Part shown: piece after piece, positions 38,398-47,497 of the stretch
Position numbering within the stretch: the stretch's first letter is position 1
Layout: each line of letters opens with the position of its first letter
DNA from: VBDM01 sp964430565
GTDB lineage: Bacteria > Pseudomonadota > Gammaproteobacteria > Burkholderiales > SG8-39
Direction of reading: 5' to 3'
DNA length: 64,000 nt
NCBI GenBank assembly: GCA_964430565.1
Contig: CAYSFD010000047.1
Coordinates: 124,001-188,000 of the forward strand
Made by a program: the position numbers and the translations under genes
The notes under the pieces: generated by a model
Told to the model about the DNA's origin: nothing
What the model saw: the letters and a program-made list of their open reading frames with translations, nothing else
Databases searched by the model: none

Positions 38398-39648
38398 ATG
38401 GCATTCACCCGCAGGCGATTCATCAAGGCTACTGGCGCCGGCGTCGGCGCCTCCGCGCTCGGCTTTCCGGCTATCGTGCGCGCGCAGAGCGACGCGATCC
38501 GTGTCGGGCTCATGACCGTAAAGACCGGGCCGCTCGCCTCGGGCGGCCTCGACATGGAGCGCGCGCTTATCATGTACTTGCGCGAGCGCAACAACATGCT
38601 CGCCGGCCGCAAGGTGAGCTTGAGCGTGGCCGACACCGCGGGCGTCCCGGCGCAGGCGCGCACCAAGCTGCAGGAGCTGGTGGAGAAAGACCGCATCCAG
38701 GTGCTGATCGGCCCGCTCGATGCCGCTTCGGCGCTCGCTTCGGACGACTACATCCGGGCGCAGCAGCTACCGACGATCTCGGTCGCAGCCGCCGAGGACA
38801 TGACCCAGCGCAAGCCCAATCCCTGGTTCGTGCGTCCCACCTCGACCTCCTCGCAGTGCGCGAAGCCGCTCGCCGACTACTGCTACAACAATCTCAAGTA
38901 CCGGCGCATGGCAACGCTCGCCGACGACATCGCCTACGGCCACGAAATGGCGGCGGGCTTCCAGCGCGTGTTCGAAGACGCGGGCGGAAAGATCGTGCAG
39001 AAGATGTTCCCGCCGCTCACCGTCCCCGATTACGGCACCTATCTCGCCCAGCTCAAGACCAACATCGACGGCCTGTTCCTCGGGTCCGCCGGCTCGAACG
39101 GCTTCCGGTACGTGCGCCAGTTCAACGAATACGGGCTCCGGGGCAAGGTCAACGTCGTCGGCGGAATGACGGCCCTGGACGAGGCGGTGCTGCGCAATAT
39201 GGGCGACGAGGCGCTCGGCATCATCACCACTTGCTGGTACTCGGCCGAGCTCGACAATCCGCTCAACCGCAAGTTCGCCGCGGCCTTCCGCGCCGAGGCG
39301 AAGTACGACCCCGGCTTCTACGGCGCGGCGACCTATACCGACGCGGCGGTTCTGGAGGGAGCGCTGAACGCCGTGAAGGGCAAGATCGAGGACAAGCCCG
39401 CCTTCATGAAGGCGCTGCGAGGCATCAAGGTGGACACCGTGCGCGGCCCGGTGCGGTTCGACGAGTACGGCAACGTGGTCGGCAACGTCTACATCCGCAA
39501 GGTCGAGCGCAAAGAGGGCCGCCTCGTCAATAGCGTCATCTTCACCTACCCCAACGTCAGCCAGTTCTGGCGCTACAAGCCCGAGGAGTTCCTCAAGAAC
39601 CCGGTGTACTCGCGCGACTGGCCGCCGGCGAAGAACCTCGAGTCCTGA
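38398..39648 (+). CDS. Liv-type ABC transporter solute-binding protein (system 1)
   Basis: This 416-residue periplasmic receptor has a twin-arginine signal (RRRFIKATGAGVGASALGFP, cleaved after VRA). The mature part fits the LivK/Peripla_BP_6 family: IRVGLMTVKTGPLASGG, then NNMLAGRKVSLSVADTAG, and VLIGPLDAASALASDDY. The ligand may be an amino acid, aromatic acid or other small acid. AAAGGAGG lies seven bases before the ATG. A strong terminator hairpin follows the stop, which should keep receptor expression above that of the permease genes. Confidence 0.87.
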   Translation: MAFTRRRFIKATGAGVGASALGFPAIVRAQSDAIRVGLMTVKTGPLASGGLDMERALIMYLRERNNMLAGRKVSLSVADTAGVPAQARTKLQELVEKDRIQVLIGPLDAASALASDDYIRAQQLPTISVAAAEDMTQRKPNPWFVRPTSTSSQCAKPLADYCYNNLKYRRMATLADDIAYGHEMAAGFQRVFEDAGGKIVQKMFPPLTVPDYGTYLAQLKTNIDGLFLGSAGSNGFRYVRQFNEYGLRGKVNVVGGMTALDEAVLRNMGDEALGIITTCWYSAELDNPLNRKFAAAFRAEAKYDPGFYGAATYTDAAVLEGALNAVKGKIEDKPAFMKALRGIKVDTVRGPVRFDEYGNVVGNVYIRKVERKEGRLVNSVIFTYPNVSQFWRYKPEEFLKNPVYSRDWPPAKNLES

Positions 39649-39656
39649 GAGAGGAC

Positions 39657-39687
39657 ACGGGGCCGGGAATACCGGCCCCGTTTTTTT
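39657..39687 (+). terminator. Intrinsic terminator between Liv receptor and permease genes (system 1)
   Basis: A nine-base perfect stem (CGGGGCCGG with CCGGCCCCG) around GAATA is followed by seven T residues. It ends one base before the GTG of the permease gene, so it acts inside the operon as a partial terminator or attenuator. Confidence 0.85.
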
Positions 39688-40548
39688 GTGCAGTTCTGGG
39701 TCATCCAGACGCTGAACAGTCTCGCCTTGGGCGGGCTGCTGTTCCTGCTTTCGGCGGGGTTTTCGCTGATCTTCGGGCTGATGCGGATCGCGAACCTCAC
39801 GCACGGGGCGCTGTTCATGCTCGGCGCCTATGTCGGATCGAGCATCCTCAAGATCGTTCCGAACCTGTGGCTCACGGCGCTCCTCGGCGGGCTCGCGGTC
39901 GCGGCATTCGGCGCTCTGATCGAGCGCCTGTTGCTGCGCAAGCTCGGTTCCAACGTGCTCGGCCAGGTGCTGGTGACGCTCGGCATCGCGTTCATCATTG
40001 CGGATGCCTGCCTGGTGATCTGGGGCGGCGACCCGATCCCGTTACCGACCCCGCCGGCCCTGCAGCGGCCTCTGACGCTCGCCGGCTTCACGTTCCCGAG
40101 CTACCGGCTGGTCGTGGTCGTGATTGCGATCGTTACCGCCATCGCACTCTATTTGCTGATGGAGCGCACCCGCATCGGCGCGATGATCCGCGCCGGCGTC
40201 GACGACATGGATATGGCGCGCGCCGTCGGCATCCCGGTATCCAGGCTCTTCACCATGGTGTTCTGCCTTGGCGCGGGGCTCGCCGGCGCCGGCGGCATCA
40301 TCGGCGGCCCGATGCTCTCGGCGTATCCGGGCCTGGACGCCGAGATGCTGCCGCTCGCCCTCATCATCGTGATGCTGGGGGGCGTCGGGAGCCTGGTCGG
40401 CGCCTTCGTCGGCAGCTTCATCATCGGATTCATTTACACCTTCGGGGTCGCGTTGCTGCCGGACCTCGCCTACGTGATCCTGTTCCTGCCGATGATTTTC
40501 GTCCTTGCGTTCCGGCCGCGCGGGCTGTTCGGGAAGTTTGCCGCATGA
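39688..40548 (+). CDS. livH: Liv-type ABC transporter permease LivH (system 1)
   Basis: This 286-residue inner-membrane permease has about eight hydrophobic segments with the LivH blocks LNSLALGGLLFLLSAGFSLI, IANLTHGALFMLGAY and the EAA-like loop RAVGIPVSRLFTMVF. The C-terminal GGVGSLVGAFVGSFIIG is typical. It starts with GTG directly after the terminator's T-run and ends in an ATGA overlap with livM. Confidence 0.9.
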   Translation: MQFWVIQTLNSLALGGLLFLLSAGFSLIFGLMRIANLTHGALFMLGAYVGSSILKIVPNLWLTALLGGLAVAAFGALIERLLLRKLGSNVLGQVLVTLGIAFIIADACLVIWGGDPIPLPTPPALQRPLTLAGFTFPSYRLVVVVIAIVTAIALYLLMERTRIGAMIRAGVDDMDMARAVGIPVSRLFTMVFCLGAGLAGAGGIIGGPMLSAYPGLDAEMLPLALIIVMLGGVGSLVGAFVGSFIIGFIYTFGVALLPDLAYVILFLPMIFVLAFRPRGLFGKFAA

Positions 40549-41489
40549 ACCGCCCTGCGTGGCTGGGAGTTCTGGCGGTGTTGCTCGTCGGCATGCCGTG
40601 GATCGCCGGGGAGTTCTACGTCAATCTCACCAGCCAAATCCTGATCGCGGCGATCTTCGCCGCCAGCGTGAACCTGCTGCTGGGCTATGGCGGGCTTCCG
40701 ACGCTCGGCCATGCGGCGTATGTGGGCTTGGCGGCATACATCTCGGCGTGGCTCTACCTGAAGCTCGGTCTTGCCCACTGGATCACGGCGCCGATCGCAC
40801 TTGCCGGCACGACGCTGATAGCGTGCGCGTTCGGCCTGATCGCACTGCGCGCCACGGGACTTGGTTTCCTCATGCTCACGCTCGCGCTGTCGCAGGTGTT
40901 GTGGGGGACCGCCTACCGCTGGGTGTCGGTGACCGACGGCGACAACGGCCTGCGCGGGCTGACGCGCCCGGCGCCGTTCGGCATCAATCTCGACGGCGCC
41001 ACCGAGTTCTACTATTTCGCGCTCATCGTCACCGTGGCCTCGATCTGGCTCATGGCGAAGTTCGTCGATTCGCCTTTCGGCGCGGCGTTGCGCGGCACGC
41101 GCGACCAGCCGCGGCGCATGAGCGCGCTCGGCCACGACGTCGGCATGATCCGTTGGGTCGCCTTCGTATACGCCGGCTTCTGGGGTGCGGTGTCGGGGCT
41201 GCTCTTCGTCTACTACCACAAGTACATCCACCCGGTGTCGCTCTCGCTCACCAATTCCGCCGAGGGCCTGCTCGCGGTGATTGCCGGGGGCTCGGGGACT
41301 CTGGGTGGGCCGATCGTGGGAGCCGCGATCGTCATGATCCTCAAAAACTACGTCTCGACCTACATCGAGCGCTGGAACATGCTGCTCGGATTCGTGTTCG
41401 TCGTGATCGTGGTGTTCATGCCCGACGGCGTCGTTCCCGGATTGCGCCGCCTGTTTTTGCGTTGGAAGGCGCGCTGGGGGAAGAAGTGA
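40545..41489 (+). CDS. livM: Liv-type ABC transporter permease LivM (system 1)
   Basis: This 314-residue permease shows LLLGYGGLPTLGHAAYVGL (LivM signature), LRATGLGFLMLTLALSQVL and the ATPase-coupling loop LRGTRDQPRRMSALGHD. Near the end, IAGGSGTLGGPIVGAAIV matches the family. It begins within the ATGA at the livH stop and ends overlapping the livG GTG. Together with LivH it forms the transmembrane pore. Confidence 0.9.
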   Translation: MNRPAWLGVLAVLLVGMPWIAGEFYVNLTSQILIAAIFAASVNLLLGYGGLPTLGHAAYVGLAAYISAWLYLKLGLAHWITAPIALAGTTLIACAFGLIALRATGLGFLMLTLALSQVLWGTAYRWVSVTDGDNGLRGLTRPAPFGINLDGATEFYYFALIVTVASIWLMAKFVDSPFGAALRGTRDQPRRMSALGHDVGMIRWVAFVYAGFWGAVSGLLFVYYHKYIHPVSLSLTNSAEGLLAVIAGGSGTLGGPIVGAAIVMILKNYVSTYIERWNMLLGFVFVVIVVFMPDGVVPGLRRLFLRWKARWGKK

Positions 41490-42226
41490 ATCCCGCGCTC
41501 CAGTTGAGCGGCCTGAAAAAGTCCTTCGGCGGGGTGCCGGCGATCAACGGCGTCTCGCTCGAAGTGATGCCGGGCGAGCGGCGGTTGATCATCGGACCCA
41601 ACGGCGCGGGGAAAACCACGTTGTTCAACCTGATCACAGGCGATCTGCCCCGTGACGCCGGCACGGTGCAGCTGTTTGGAGAGGAGATTTCACGCCTGAA
41701 GACGCACGAGCGCGCGCACCGCGGCCTCGCGCGGACCTACCAGATCATTACCTTGTTCCCGAAGGACCCGCTCGAGCACAACATCGTGCTCTCGCTCCTG
41801 GGACTCTCGAAGACGCGCTGGAGCATATTCGGCACGCTCGAGCGGCACGCCGAACTCTACGCCGAAGCACGCCGGGTTCTGGAGCTCGTCGGACTGGGGC
41901 ATCTCGCGCAGCGGCCGATCGGCGAGGTGTCGTACGGGGAAAAGCGCCGCGTCGAGATCGCCATGGCGCTGGCGCAAAAACCCAAAGTACTGCTTCTGGA
42001 TGAACCGTTCGCCGGGCTTTCGCGCGAGGAGCGCGTTGCGATGAAGGATCTGATCGGCAGAATCGAACGTGAGGTCACCGTGATCATGATCGAGCACGAC
42101 ATGGACACCGCGCTCGACATGGCCGAGCGCATCACGGTGCTCCACTACGGCAGCGTGATCGTCGAAGGCACACGGGCCGAAGTGGTAGCCGACCCGAAGA
42201 CCCGCGAGGTGTACCTCGGTGACTGA
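41486..42226 (+). CDS. livG: Liv-type ABC transporter ATPase LivG (system 1)
   Basis: This 246-residue ATPase has Walker A GPNGAGKTT, the Q-loop near ARTYQIITLF, signature SYGEKRRVEIAMAL, Walker B VLLLDEPFAGLS and the H-loop IEHDMD. The signature is SYGEK rather than LSGGQ, as is usual in LivG. It starts with GTG overlapping the livM stop and ends overlapping livF by eight bases. Confidence 0.9.
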   Translation: MNPALQLSGLKKSFGGVPAINGVSLEVMPGERRLIIGPNGAGKTTLFNLITGDLPRDAGTVQLFGEEISRLKTHERAHRGLARTYQIITLFPKDPLEHNIVLSLLGLSKTRWSIFGTLERHAELYAEARRVLELVGLGHLAQRPIGEVSYGEKRRVEIAMALAQKPKVLLLDEPFAGLSREERVAMKDLIGRIEREVTVIMIEHDMDTALDMAERITVLHYGSVIVEGTRAEVVADPKTREVYLGD

Positions 42227-42932
42227 GGCTCTGACGCTTTCCGGGATCGATGCGCTCTACGGCGAAAGCCACGTGTTGCACGGGGTCTCGTTTACGCTCA
42301 ACCCCGGGCGCGTGCTGGCGCTGCTCGGCCGCAACGGCGCGGGCAAGACGACCTGTATGTACGCGATCATCGGCTTCGTGCCGCCGCGCGCGGGCGACAT
42401 CCGGCTGTTCGGAGACTCGATCGCCCGTCTCTCGCCAGAAGCGATTTCGCGCAGGGGCGTGGGCTTCGTGCCTCAGGGCCGGCGGATCTTTGCGAGCCTC
42501 ACGGTAAGCGAGAACCTGATCGTCTCGCGCCAGTCCAGGAAGCAGGCGGGGAAGCCCTGGACGCTCGAGCGCGTGTTCGACCTGTTTCCGCGGCTCAAAG
42601 AGCGGGAGCAGCAGACCGCGGGTTCTCTTTCTGGCGGCGAGCAACAGATGCTCGCCATCGGGCGTGCGTTGATGGGCAATCCGCGCGTGCTCCTGATGGA
42701 CGAGCCCTCGGAAGGCCTCGCGCCCTTGATCGTCGCGGAAGTCCGCCGTACCATCGCGAGGCTGAAGGAAGAAGGGCAGTCCATCGTGCTGGTGGAGCAG
42801 AACATCAAGCTTGCGTTCGACCTCGCCGATGAAGTCGTGATCCTGAATACCGGACGCGTGGCGTTTTCCGGCGGCGTCGAGCAGGTAAGGAATGACGAGG
42901 CGCTGATCACCCAGCACCTCGGGGTCTTCTAA
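42219..42932 (+). CDS. livF: Liv-type ABC transporter ATPase LivF (system 1)
   Basis: This 237-residue ATPase has Walker A GRNGAGKTT, the GVGFVPQGRRIFASLTV block typical of LivF, signature LSGGEQQMLAIGRAL and Walker B VLLMDEPSEGLAP. It starts with GTG inside the end of livG, so the two ATPase subunits are translationally coupled. It completes a five-gene uptake system. Confidence 0.9.
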   Translation: MTEALTLSGIDALYGESHVLHGVSFTLNPGRVLALLGRNGAGKTTCMYAIIGFVPPRAGDIRLFGDSIARLSPEAISRRGVGFVPQGRRIFASLTVSENLIVSRQSRKQAGKPWTLERVFDLFPRLKEREQQTAGSLSGGEQQMLAIGRALMGNPRVLLMDEPSEGLAPLIVAEVRRTIARLKEEGQSIVLVEQNIKLAFDLADEVVILNTGRVAFSGGVEQVRNDEALITQHLGVF

Positions 42933-42969
42933 TATGGTTGTTCCTGGATAAGCCAGAAGGAGAGAAAGC

Positions 42970-44115
42970 ATGATGTTCACCTGCGTAACGCCCGGATGCG
43001 CGGATTTGCGCCACAGGCACCCTATGGCGGCGGTCCGCAAAGGCTCGGCAGCGGCCTCGCGCTCGCGAAAACACGCGTTGGCGACCAAGCTCGCCCGCGA
43101 CAAGAAGGGACGCAGCCTGCGCGTGGATATTCATTGCCACTACCTGAACCGCGACGCGGCGGCGAAGGTTGCGCACCTCAATCCCGCGCAGTACGAGCCC
43201 CAGATCAAGTTCGCCAATCAGCTTACCCGCGAGGTCAACGTCAAACAGATGCAAGATCGCGGGGAAAAACTCAGCACGATCGAACTGAGACTCAAGGACA
43301 TGGATCGCATGGGGATCGACATCCAGGCAGTATCGCCTGCGCCCCAGCAGACCTACTACTGGACCGAGCCCGGTCTGGGTGCGGAGCTGTCCCGCTCGAT
43401 CAACGAGCGTCTTGCCGAAATCGTGGCCCAGTGGCCCGACCGCTTCGTCGGGCTCGGAACCGTGCCGCTGCAGAACGTCGAACTCGCGGTGATCGAGCTC
43501 GAGCGCTGCGTGAAGCAGCTCGGCCTGCGCGGGGTGGAGATCAACCCGAACGTCGCCGGGAAGGAGCTCACCGACCCGGGCCTGAATCTCGACCGGTTCT
43601 TTGCCAAGGCGCGCGAGCTGGATATCGTCATTTTCATGCATCCGATCGGATTCACCCAGGGCGAGCGCTTGATGGATCACTACTTCAACAACGTGATCGG
43701 CAATCCCCTGGATACGACCATAGGGACCAGCCGCCTGATCTTCGATGGCGTGATGGAAAGGCACCCCGGCCTCAAGGTGGTGCTTCCTCACGCAGGCGGC
43801 TTCCTCGCCCACTACTGGGCCCGCATGGACCACGCCTGGCGCGCGCGGCCGGATTGCCGGACGGTCATCAAAAAGGCGCCTTCGAGCTATCTCAAGAAGT
43901 TCTATTTCGACACCATCGCCTTCGACCCGGAGATGCTGCGCAACCTGATCGACAAGTTCGGCGCCGGGCAGGTGGTGCTCGGAACGGATTATCCGTTCGA
44001 CATGGGCGAGGAAGATCCGGTCGGCCTGATCAATAGCGTGCCGCGGCTTCCTGCCGCCGAGAAGGAAAAGATCATGGGTGGCAACGCTGCTCGCCTGCTC
44101 AAGATCAGGCGATAA
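42970..44115 (+). CDS. Amidohydrolase-2 family protein (ACMSD-like decarboxylase/hydrolase)
   Basis: This 381-residue TIM-barrel protein carries the family's first metal motif at His55-Cys-His57 (RVDIHCHYLNRD). Further ligands are HPIGF (helical His), LPHAGGFLAHYW and the late aspartate in VLGTDYPFDMGEEDP. Relatives include aminocarboxymuconate-semialdehyde decarboxylase and resorcylate decarboxylases, so it probably decarboxylates or hydrolyses a ring-cleavage product. AAGGAG precedes the first ATG. About 50 residues before the barrel are unusually basic and not part of the known domain, so a start at residue 19 (MAAVRKG) is possible. Confidence 0.8.
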   Translation: MMFTCVTPGCADLRHRHPMAAVRKGSAAASRSRKHALATKLARDKKGRSLRVDIHCHYLNRDAAAKVAHLNPAQYEPQIKFANQLTREVNVKQMQDRGEKLSTIELRLKDMDRMGIDIQAVSPAPQQTYYWTEPGLGAELSRSINERLAEIVAQWPDRFVGLGTVPLQNVELAVIELERCVKQLGLRGVEINPNVAGKELTDPGLNLDRFFAKARELDIVIFMHPIGFTQGERLMDHYFNNVIGNPLDTTIGTSRLIFDGVMERHPGLKVVLPHAGGFLAHYWARMDHAWRARPDCRTVIKKAPSSYLKKFYFDTIAFDPEMLRNLIDKFGAGQVVLGTDYPFDMGEEDPVGLINSVPRLPAAEKEKIMGGNAARLLKIRR

Positions 44116-44148
44116 TATGCGCCGGTCGCGGGATCGAGGAGAAATTCC

Positions 44149-45213
44149 ATGAAGCAGATCGGCGTGGCGGTGGTCGGTACGGGCTGGTGCGGAGGAATCC
44201 GTGCGGAGACCTGCGCGGCTCATACGCTCACGAAGGGCCTGTATCTTGCGGAGATCCGCCCCGAGCGCCTTGCGGAGGTGAAGCAGGCGACGGGCGCCCG
44301 CACGGCGGTCGCCGATTACCGGGAGCTGCTGAAGATCGATGAGATCGAAGCGGTCTACATCTCGGCGACGCCCGAGACGACGCATTTCCCCATGGCCAGG
44401 GACTGGCTCGCCGCAGGCAAGCACGTGTTCCTCGAAAAGCCGATCGCGATGGAGCTTGCCGAAGCCGACGAGCTCATCGCCCTGGCGCGCAAGAACCGGC
44501 TCAAATTCACGATCGGCTACTCGCAGCGCTTCAACCCCAAGTTCGCCTATGTGCGCAAGTCGATCCGCAACGGCACCATCGGCAAGCCGGTGAGCGCGCT
44601 CGTGAGCCGGCACATAACGCGTGGTCTCGGCAAGAAGATCAGCGGCCGCGTGAAGCTCTCGCCCGCGGCGATGGAGTGCACGCACGATCTGGACTTCGTG
44701 CTGTGGTGCCTGGAACCGGCGAAGCCCGTGCGCGTGTACTCGCAGCAGAATTTCGGGGCCATGCAGCAGGCGAGCGGCCAGCCGATCGCGGACCACCAAT
44801 GGCTTTTCGTCACCATGGATAGCGGGCTCTCGTTCGTGGTGGGCGGCGGCTGGAGCCTTCCGCCGGGCTATCCGAATTTTTCCACCACGTGGATCGAAAT
44901 GGTCGGCACCGAGGGCGCGCTGCTGGTGGACGACAGCCACCGCGACGTCGTGCTCAACACCATGGACAAGGGCATGCAGCTTCCGATGTCCACGATGCCC
45001 GGGGAGCGGGTCGAACACACCTACGCGGGACCGATGGCGGCGGAAACCATCCATTTCCTCGAGGCCGTGGCGCTCGATCGTCCGGTGATGGTGACCCCGG
45101 AACATGCGCGTATGGTGATGGAGGTCTATATCGCGGCGGATTTGTCGGCGGAACGCAACGAGCCGGTATCGTTGCCGCTCGCCTCGCCGAAATCGGTGCG
45201 CGCGGCGGCATGA
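44149..45213 (+). CDS. Gfo/Idh/MocA-family oxidoreductase (paralogue 1)
   Basis: This 354-residue NAD(P)-dependent dehydrogenase has the Rossmann start IGVAVVGTGWCGGIRAE, the family's EKP motif (HVFLEKPIAMELAEAD) and an alpha/beta C-terminal domain with WIEMVGTEGALLVDDSHRDV. A GAGGAG ribosome-binding site precedes the ATG. It shares the DD-S/T-HRD-V/I-VL segment with the next gene, so both likely arose by duplication. Members oxidise sugars, inositols or similar hydroxylated compounds; the substrate here is unknown. Confidence 0.85.
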   Translation: MKQIGVAVVGTGWCGGIRAETCAAHTLTKGLYLAEIRPERLAEVKQATGARTAVADYRELLKIDEIEAVYISATPETTHFPMARDWLAAGKHVFLEKPIAMELAEADELIALARKNRLKFTIGYSQRFNPKFAYVRKSIRNGTIGKPVSALVSRHITRGLGKKISGRVKLSPAAMECTHDLDFVLWCLEPAKPVRVYSQQNFGAMQQASGQPIADHQWLFVTMDSGLSFVVGGGWSLPPGYPNFSTTWIEMVGTEGALLVDDSHRDVVLNTMDKGMQLPMSTMPGERVEHTYAGPMAAETIHFLEAVALDRPVMVTPEHARMVMEVYIAADLSAERNEPVSLPLASPKSVRAAA

Positions 45214-45215
45214 AT

Positions 45216-45297
45216 GTCATCCTGAGCGCAGCGAAGGATCTGCTTTTGACGATCGTTAACAGCAGATTCTTCGGCGCCTGTGGCGCCTCGGAATGAC
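45216..45297. repeat. Dispersed palindromic repeat (GTCATCCTGAG type), copy 1
   Basis: This 82-base element starts GTCATCCTGAGCGCAGCGAA and ends GGAATGAC, so its ends are inverted repeats. It occupies almost the whole gap between the two Gfo/Idh/MocA genes. A second copy lies at 60478-60551. Confidence 0.8.
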
Positions 45298-45310
45298 AGC
45301 GAATTAGGTT

Positions 45311-46447
45311 ATGCCCAAAAAAACTCCCAAGCGCATCGGCCTCGCCATCATCGGCGGAGGGCGTGTCGGTCTGTTCCGCGGAGAAGTTGCGGCGCGTCAC
45401 CCGCAGGTCGATTTCATCGGGCTCGCCGAAATCAAGCCCGACCGGGCGAAGCTCGTTGGGGAGAAGATCCGGGCGGACTTCGTGACACAGGATTACCGCG
45501 AGCTGCTCGCGCGTCCCGAGGTAACCGCCGCGATCATCGCGACCGACGAGCACCTTCACGTCGCCCCGATCCTTGCCGCAGTGGAACGCAAGCTGCCCCT
45601 CCTCATCGAAAAGCCGCTCGCAACCGGGCTCGCCGATTCGGAGCGCGTTCTGGCCGCCATCCAGAAATCCGGGGTGGACGCGGTGGTCGGGTATACGCAG
45701 CGCTTTCGCCGCCGCTGGCTGGTGGCGAAGGAGAAGGTCCGTACCGGGCAGCTCGGAGAAGTGACTCTCGTTACCTCACGGGCGTTCATGAATCGGCTGG
45801 TCGCTCTGGACAATTACAAGAGGACCGACGATCCGTCGCAGATCTCGCCGATGGTGATCTCGGGCACGCACGCGCTCGACGTCGTCATGTGGATGATGGA
45901 ATCCAAGCGCCCGGTGGAAATCTACGCGCGTTCGGTGGACAAGGCCCTCGGCCCGCTGTGCGGGGGCATCGATGCGACCGCGGGGGTCGTGACTTTCGAG
46001 GATGGAAGCCTGTATCACGCGTCCATCTCGTGGGCGCTGCCGACGGTCTGGCCGGGTGCTGTATACAGTCTTGAAGTGGGCATCGTCGGCACCGAGGGCG
46101 TTCTGACCATCGACGACACTCATCGCGACATCGTTCTCGCGACTTCGATCGCGCAAAGCGAAGGCTATGCGCCCGATACAGGGCGGCGGGTCGATTTCCT
46201 CGGCAGCTATCCGCCGGGGGACATGGCGCTCGGCGAGCTTCGCGGACCGATGCGGGAGGAAACCGAACAATGGCTCAACCGGCTGTCGGTAGGCGTGCCG
46301 ACGCAGCACGCAACTGCAGCCGAAGCGCACAACCGCCTGATGCTGACCAAGGCGTTCGACCTTTCCGCGAAGCTCAAGCGCGTGGTAACGCTGCCAATCT
46401 CGGCGGAGGGTGAAAAGCCTCGCGAAAACTTGCGGGTGGCGGGATGA
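45311..46447 (+). CDS. Gfo/Idh/MocA-family oxidoreductase (paralogue 2)
   Basis: This 378-residue protein starts KRIGLAIIGGGRVGLFRGE and has LLIEKPLATGLADSE (EKP motif) and TEGVLTIDDTHRDIVLATS in its C-terminal domain. The His in GTHALDVVMWMME fits the usual HxxD substrate-site helix. It has no clear Shine-Dalgarno: the repeat element ends 14 bases before the ATG. It probably works with its upstream paralogue on the same or a successive intermediate. Confidence 0.84.
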   Translation: MPKKTPKRIGLAIIGGGRVGLFRGEVAARHPQVDFIGLAEIKPDRAKLVGEKIRADFVTQDYRELLARPEVTAAIIATDEHLHVAPILAAVERKLPLLIEKPLATGLADSERVLAAIQKSGVDAVVGYTQRFRRRWLVAKEKVRTGQLGEVTLVTSRAFMNRLVALDNYKRTDDPSQISPMVISGTHALDVVMWMMESKRPVEIYARSVDKALGPLCGGIDATAGVVTFEDGSLYHASISWALPTVWPGAVYSLEVGIVGTEGVLTIDDTHRDIVLATSIAQSEGYAPDTGRRVDFLGSYPPGDMALGELRGPMREETEQWLNRLSVGVPTQHATAAEAHNRLMLTKAFDLSAKLKRVVTLPISAEGEKPRENLRVAG

Positions 46448-46469
46448 CCAAATCGCAAAAGGAGAAAAT

Positions 46470-47447
46470 ATGACGAAGCTAAAACTGTGGCTCACGGTGG
46501 CGTTAGTGTTGTTCCCTGCGCTTTCGGTGGCGCAGAGCAGCTATCCGAATCGACCGCTCAAAATGATCGTTCCGTTCGCGCCCGGCGGTGCGTCCGACTT
46601 CGTCGGCCGCATCATGCAGCCGCGCCTTGGAGAGCTGCTCGGCCAGCAGATCGTGATCGAAAACCGCGGCGGAGCGGCCGGAAGCATCGGCGTGGAAGTC
46701 GCGGCCCGGGCGGCTCCGGATGGCTACACCCTCCTTCTGGGCAACGTCGGCTCGGTGGCGATCAATCCCGGGGTATTCACGAATCTGTCCGTCAACAACC
46801 TGAGGGATTTCATTCCGGTGACCCAGGTCGTCGACGTGCCGGGCGTGCTCATCGTGCACCCGTCCGTTCCGGTCAACACCGTTAAGGAGCTGGTCGCCTA
46901 CGCGAAGGCGAACCCGGGGAAGCTCAACTATGCCTCGCCCGGAAGCGGCAGCCAGAACCGCCTGGAGATGGAGATACTCAGGAAGGCCGAAGGCGGGATG
47001 GACATGGTGCATGTCCCCTACAAAGGCGGGGCGGGTCCGGCAGTGACTGGCCTCATCGCGGGCGAGACGCAGATGATGTTCAGCACGGTCTCCTCGGCGT
47101 TGGGCAATATCAAGGGCGGGCGGCTCAAGGCGCTGGCGGTAACGAGCGCGAAGCGCCTGGAGCCGCTGCCGGATGTGCCAACCATGAAGGAGTCCGGCTA
47201 CCCCGACGGCGCCTCGGGCTCGTGGCAGGGTGTGCTCGTTCCCTCGGGCACGCCGCGCGAAGTCGTTGAGCGCTTGTACGCGATTTTGGTGCAGACGATG
47301 AAGACGCCCGACGTGATCGAGCGCCTTGCGAAAGGCGGAGCCGAGGCGGTGACGAGCGCCTCGCCGAAGGCGTTCGCGGATTTCGTCGCGGCGGAAACCC
47401 AGCGTTGGGGCAAGGTGGCGAAGGAAGCCGGAGCAACGGTGGATTAG
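46470..47447 (+). CDS. Bug/TctC-family periplasmic receptor
   Basis: This 325-residue solute-binding protein has a signal peptide (KLWLTVALVLFPALSVAQS) and the Bug-family opening SYPNRPLKMIVPFAPGGASD. Further blocks are VIENRGGAAGSIG, MVHVPYKGGAGPAVTGLIAG and SWQGVLVPSGTP. Bug proteins bind carboxylates or aromatic acids, usually for TctAB permeases, which are not nearby. AAAAGGAG lies before the chosen ATG. This family is greatly expanded in Burkholderiales. Confidence 0.9.
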   Translation: MTKLKLWLTVALVLFPALSVAQSSYPNRPLKMIVPFAPGGASDFVGRIMQPRLGELLGQQIVIENRGGAAGSIGVEVAARAAPDGYTLLLGNVGSVAINPGVFTNLSVNNLRDFIPVTQVVDVPGVLIVHPSVPVNTVKELVAYAKANPGKLNYASPGSGSQNRLEMEILRKAEGGMDMVHVPYKGGAGPAVTGLIAGETQMMFSTVSSALGNIKGGRLKALAVTSAKRLEPLPDVPTMKESGYPDGASGSWQGVLVPSGTPREVVERLYAILVQTMKTPDVIERLAKGGAEAVTSASPKAFADFVAAETQRWGKVAKEAGATVD

Positions 47448-47497
47448 AAACTCGATAACAAAGCGTTTTTACTCACACAACGAAAACGGAGACAGGA

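Noticed and set aside
42907..45105. 732-codon open frame on the - strand
   Set aside because: It covers livF end, the amidohydrolase and a Gfo/Idh gene, all with clear family motifs on the + strand. Its translation is low-complexity His/Arg/Ala-rich.
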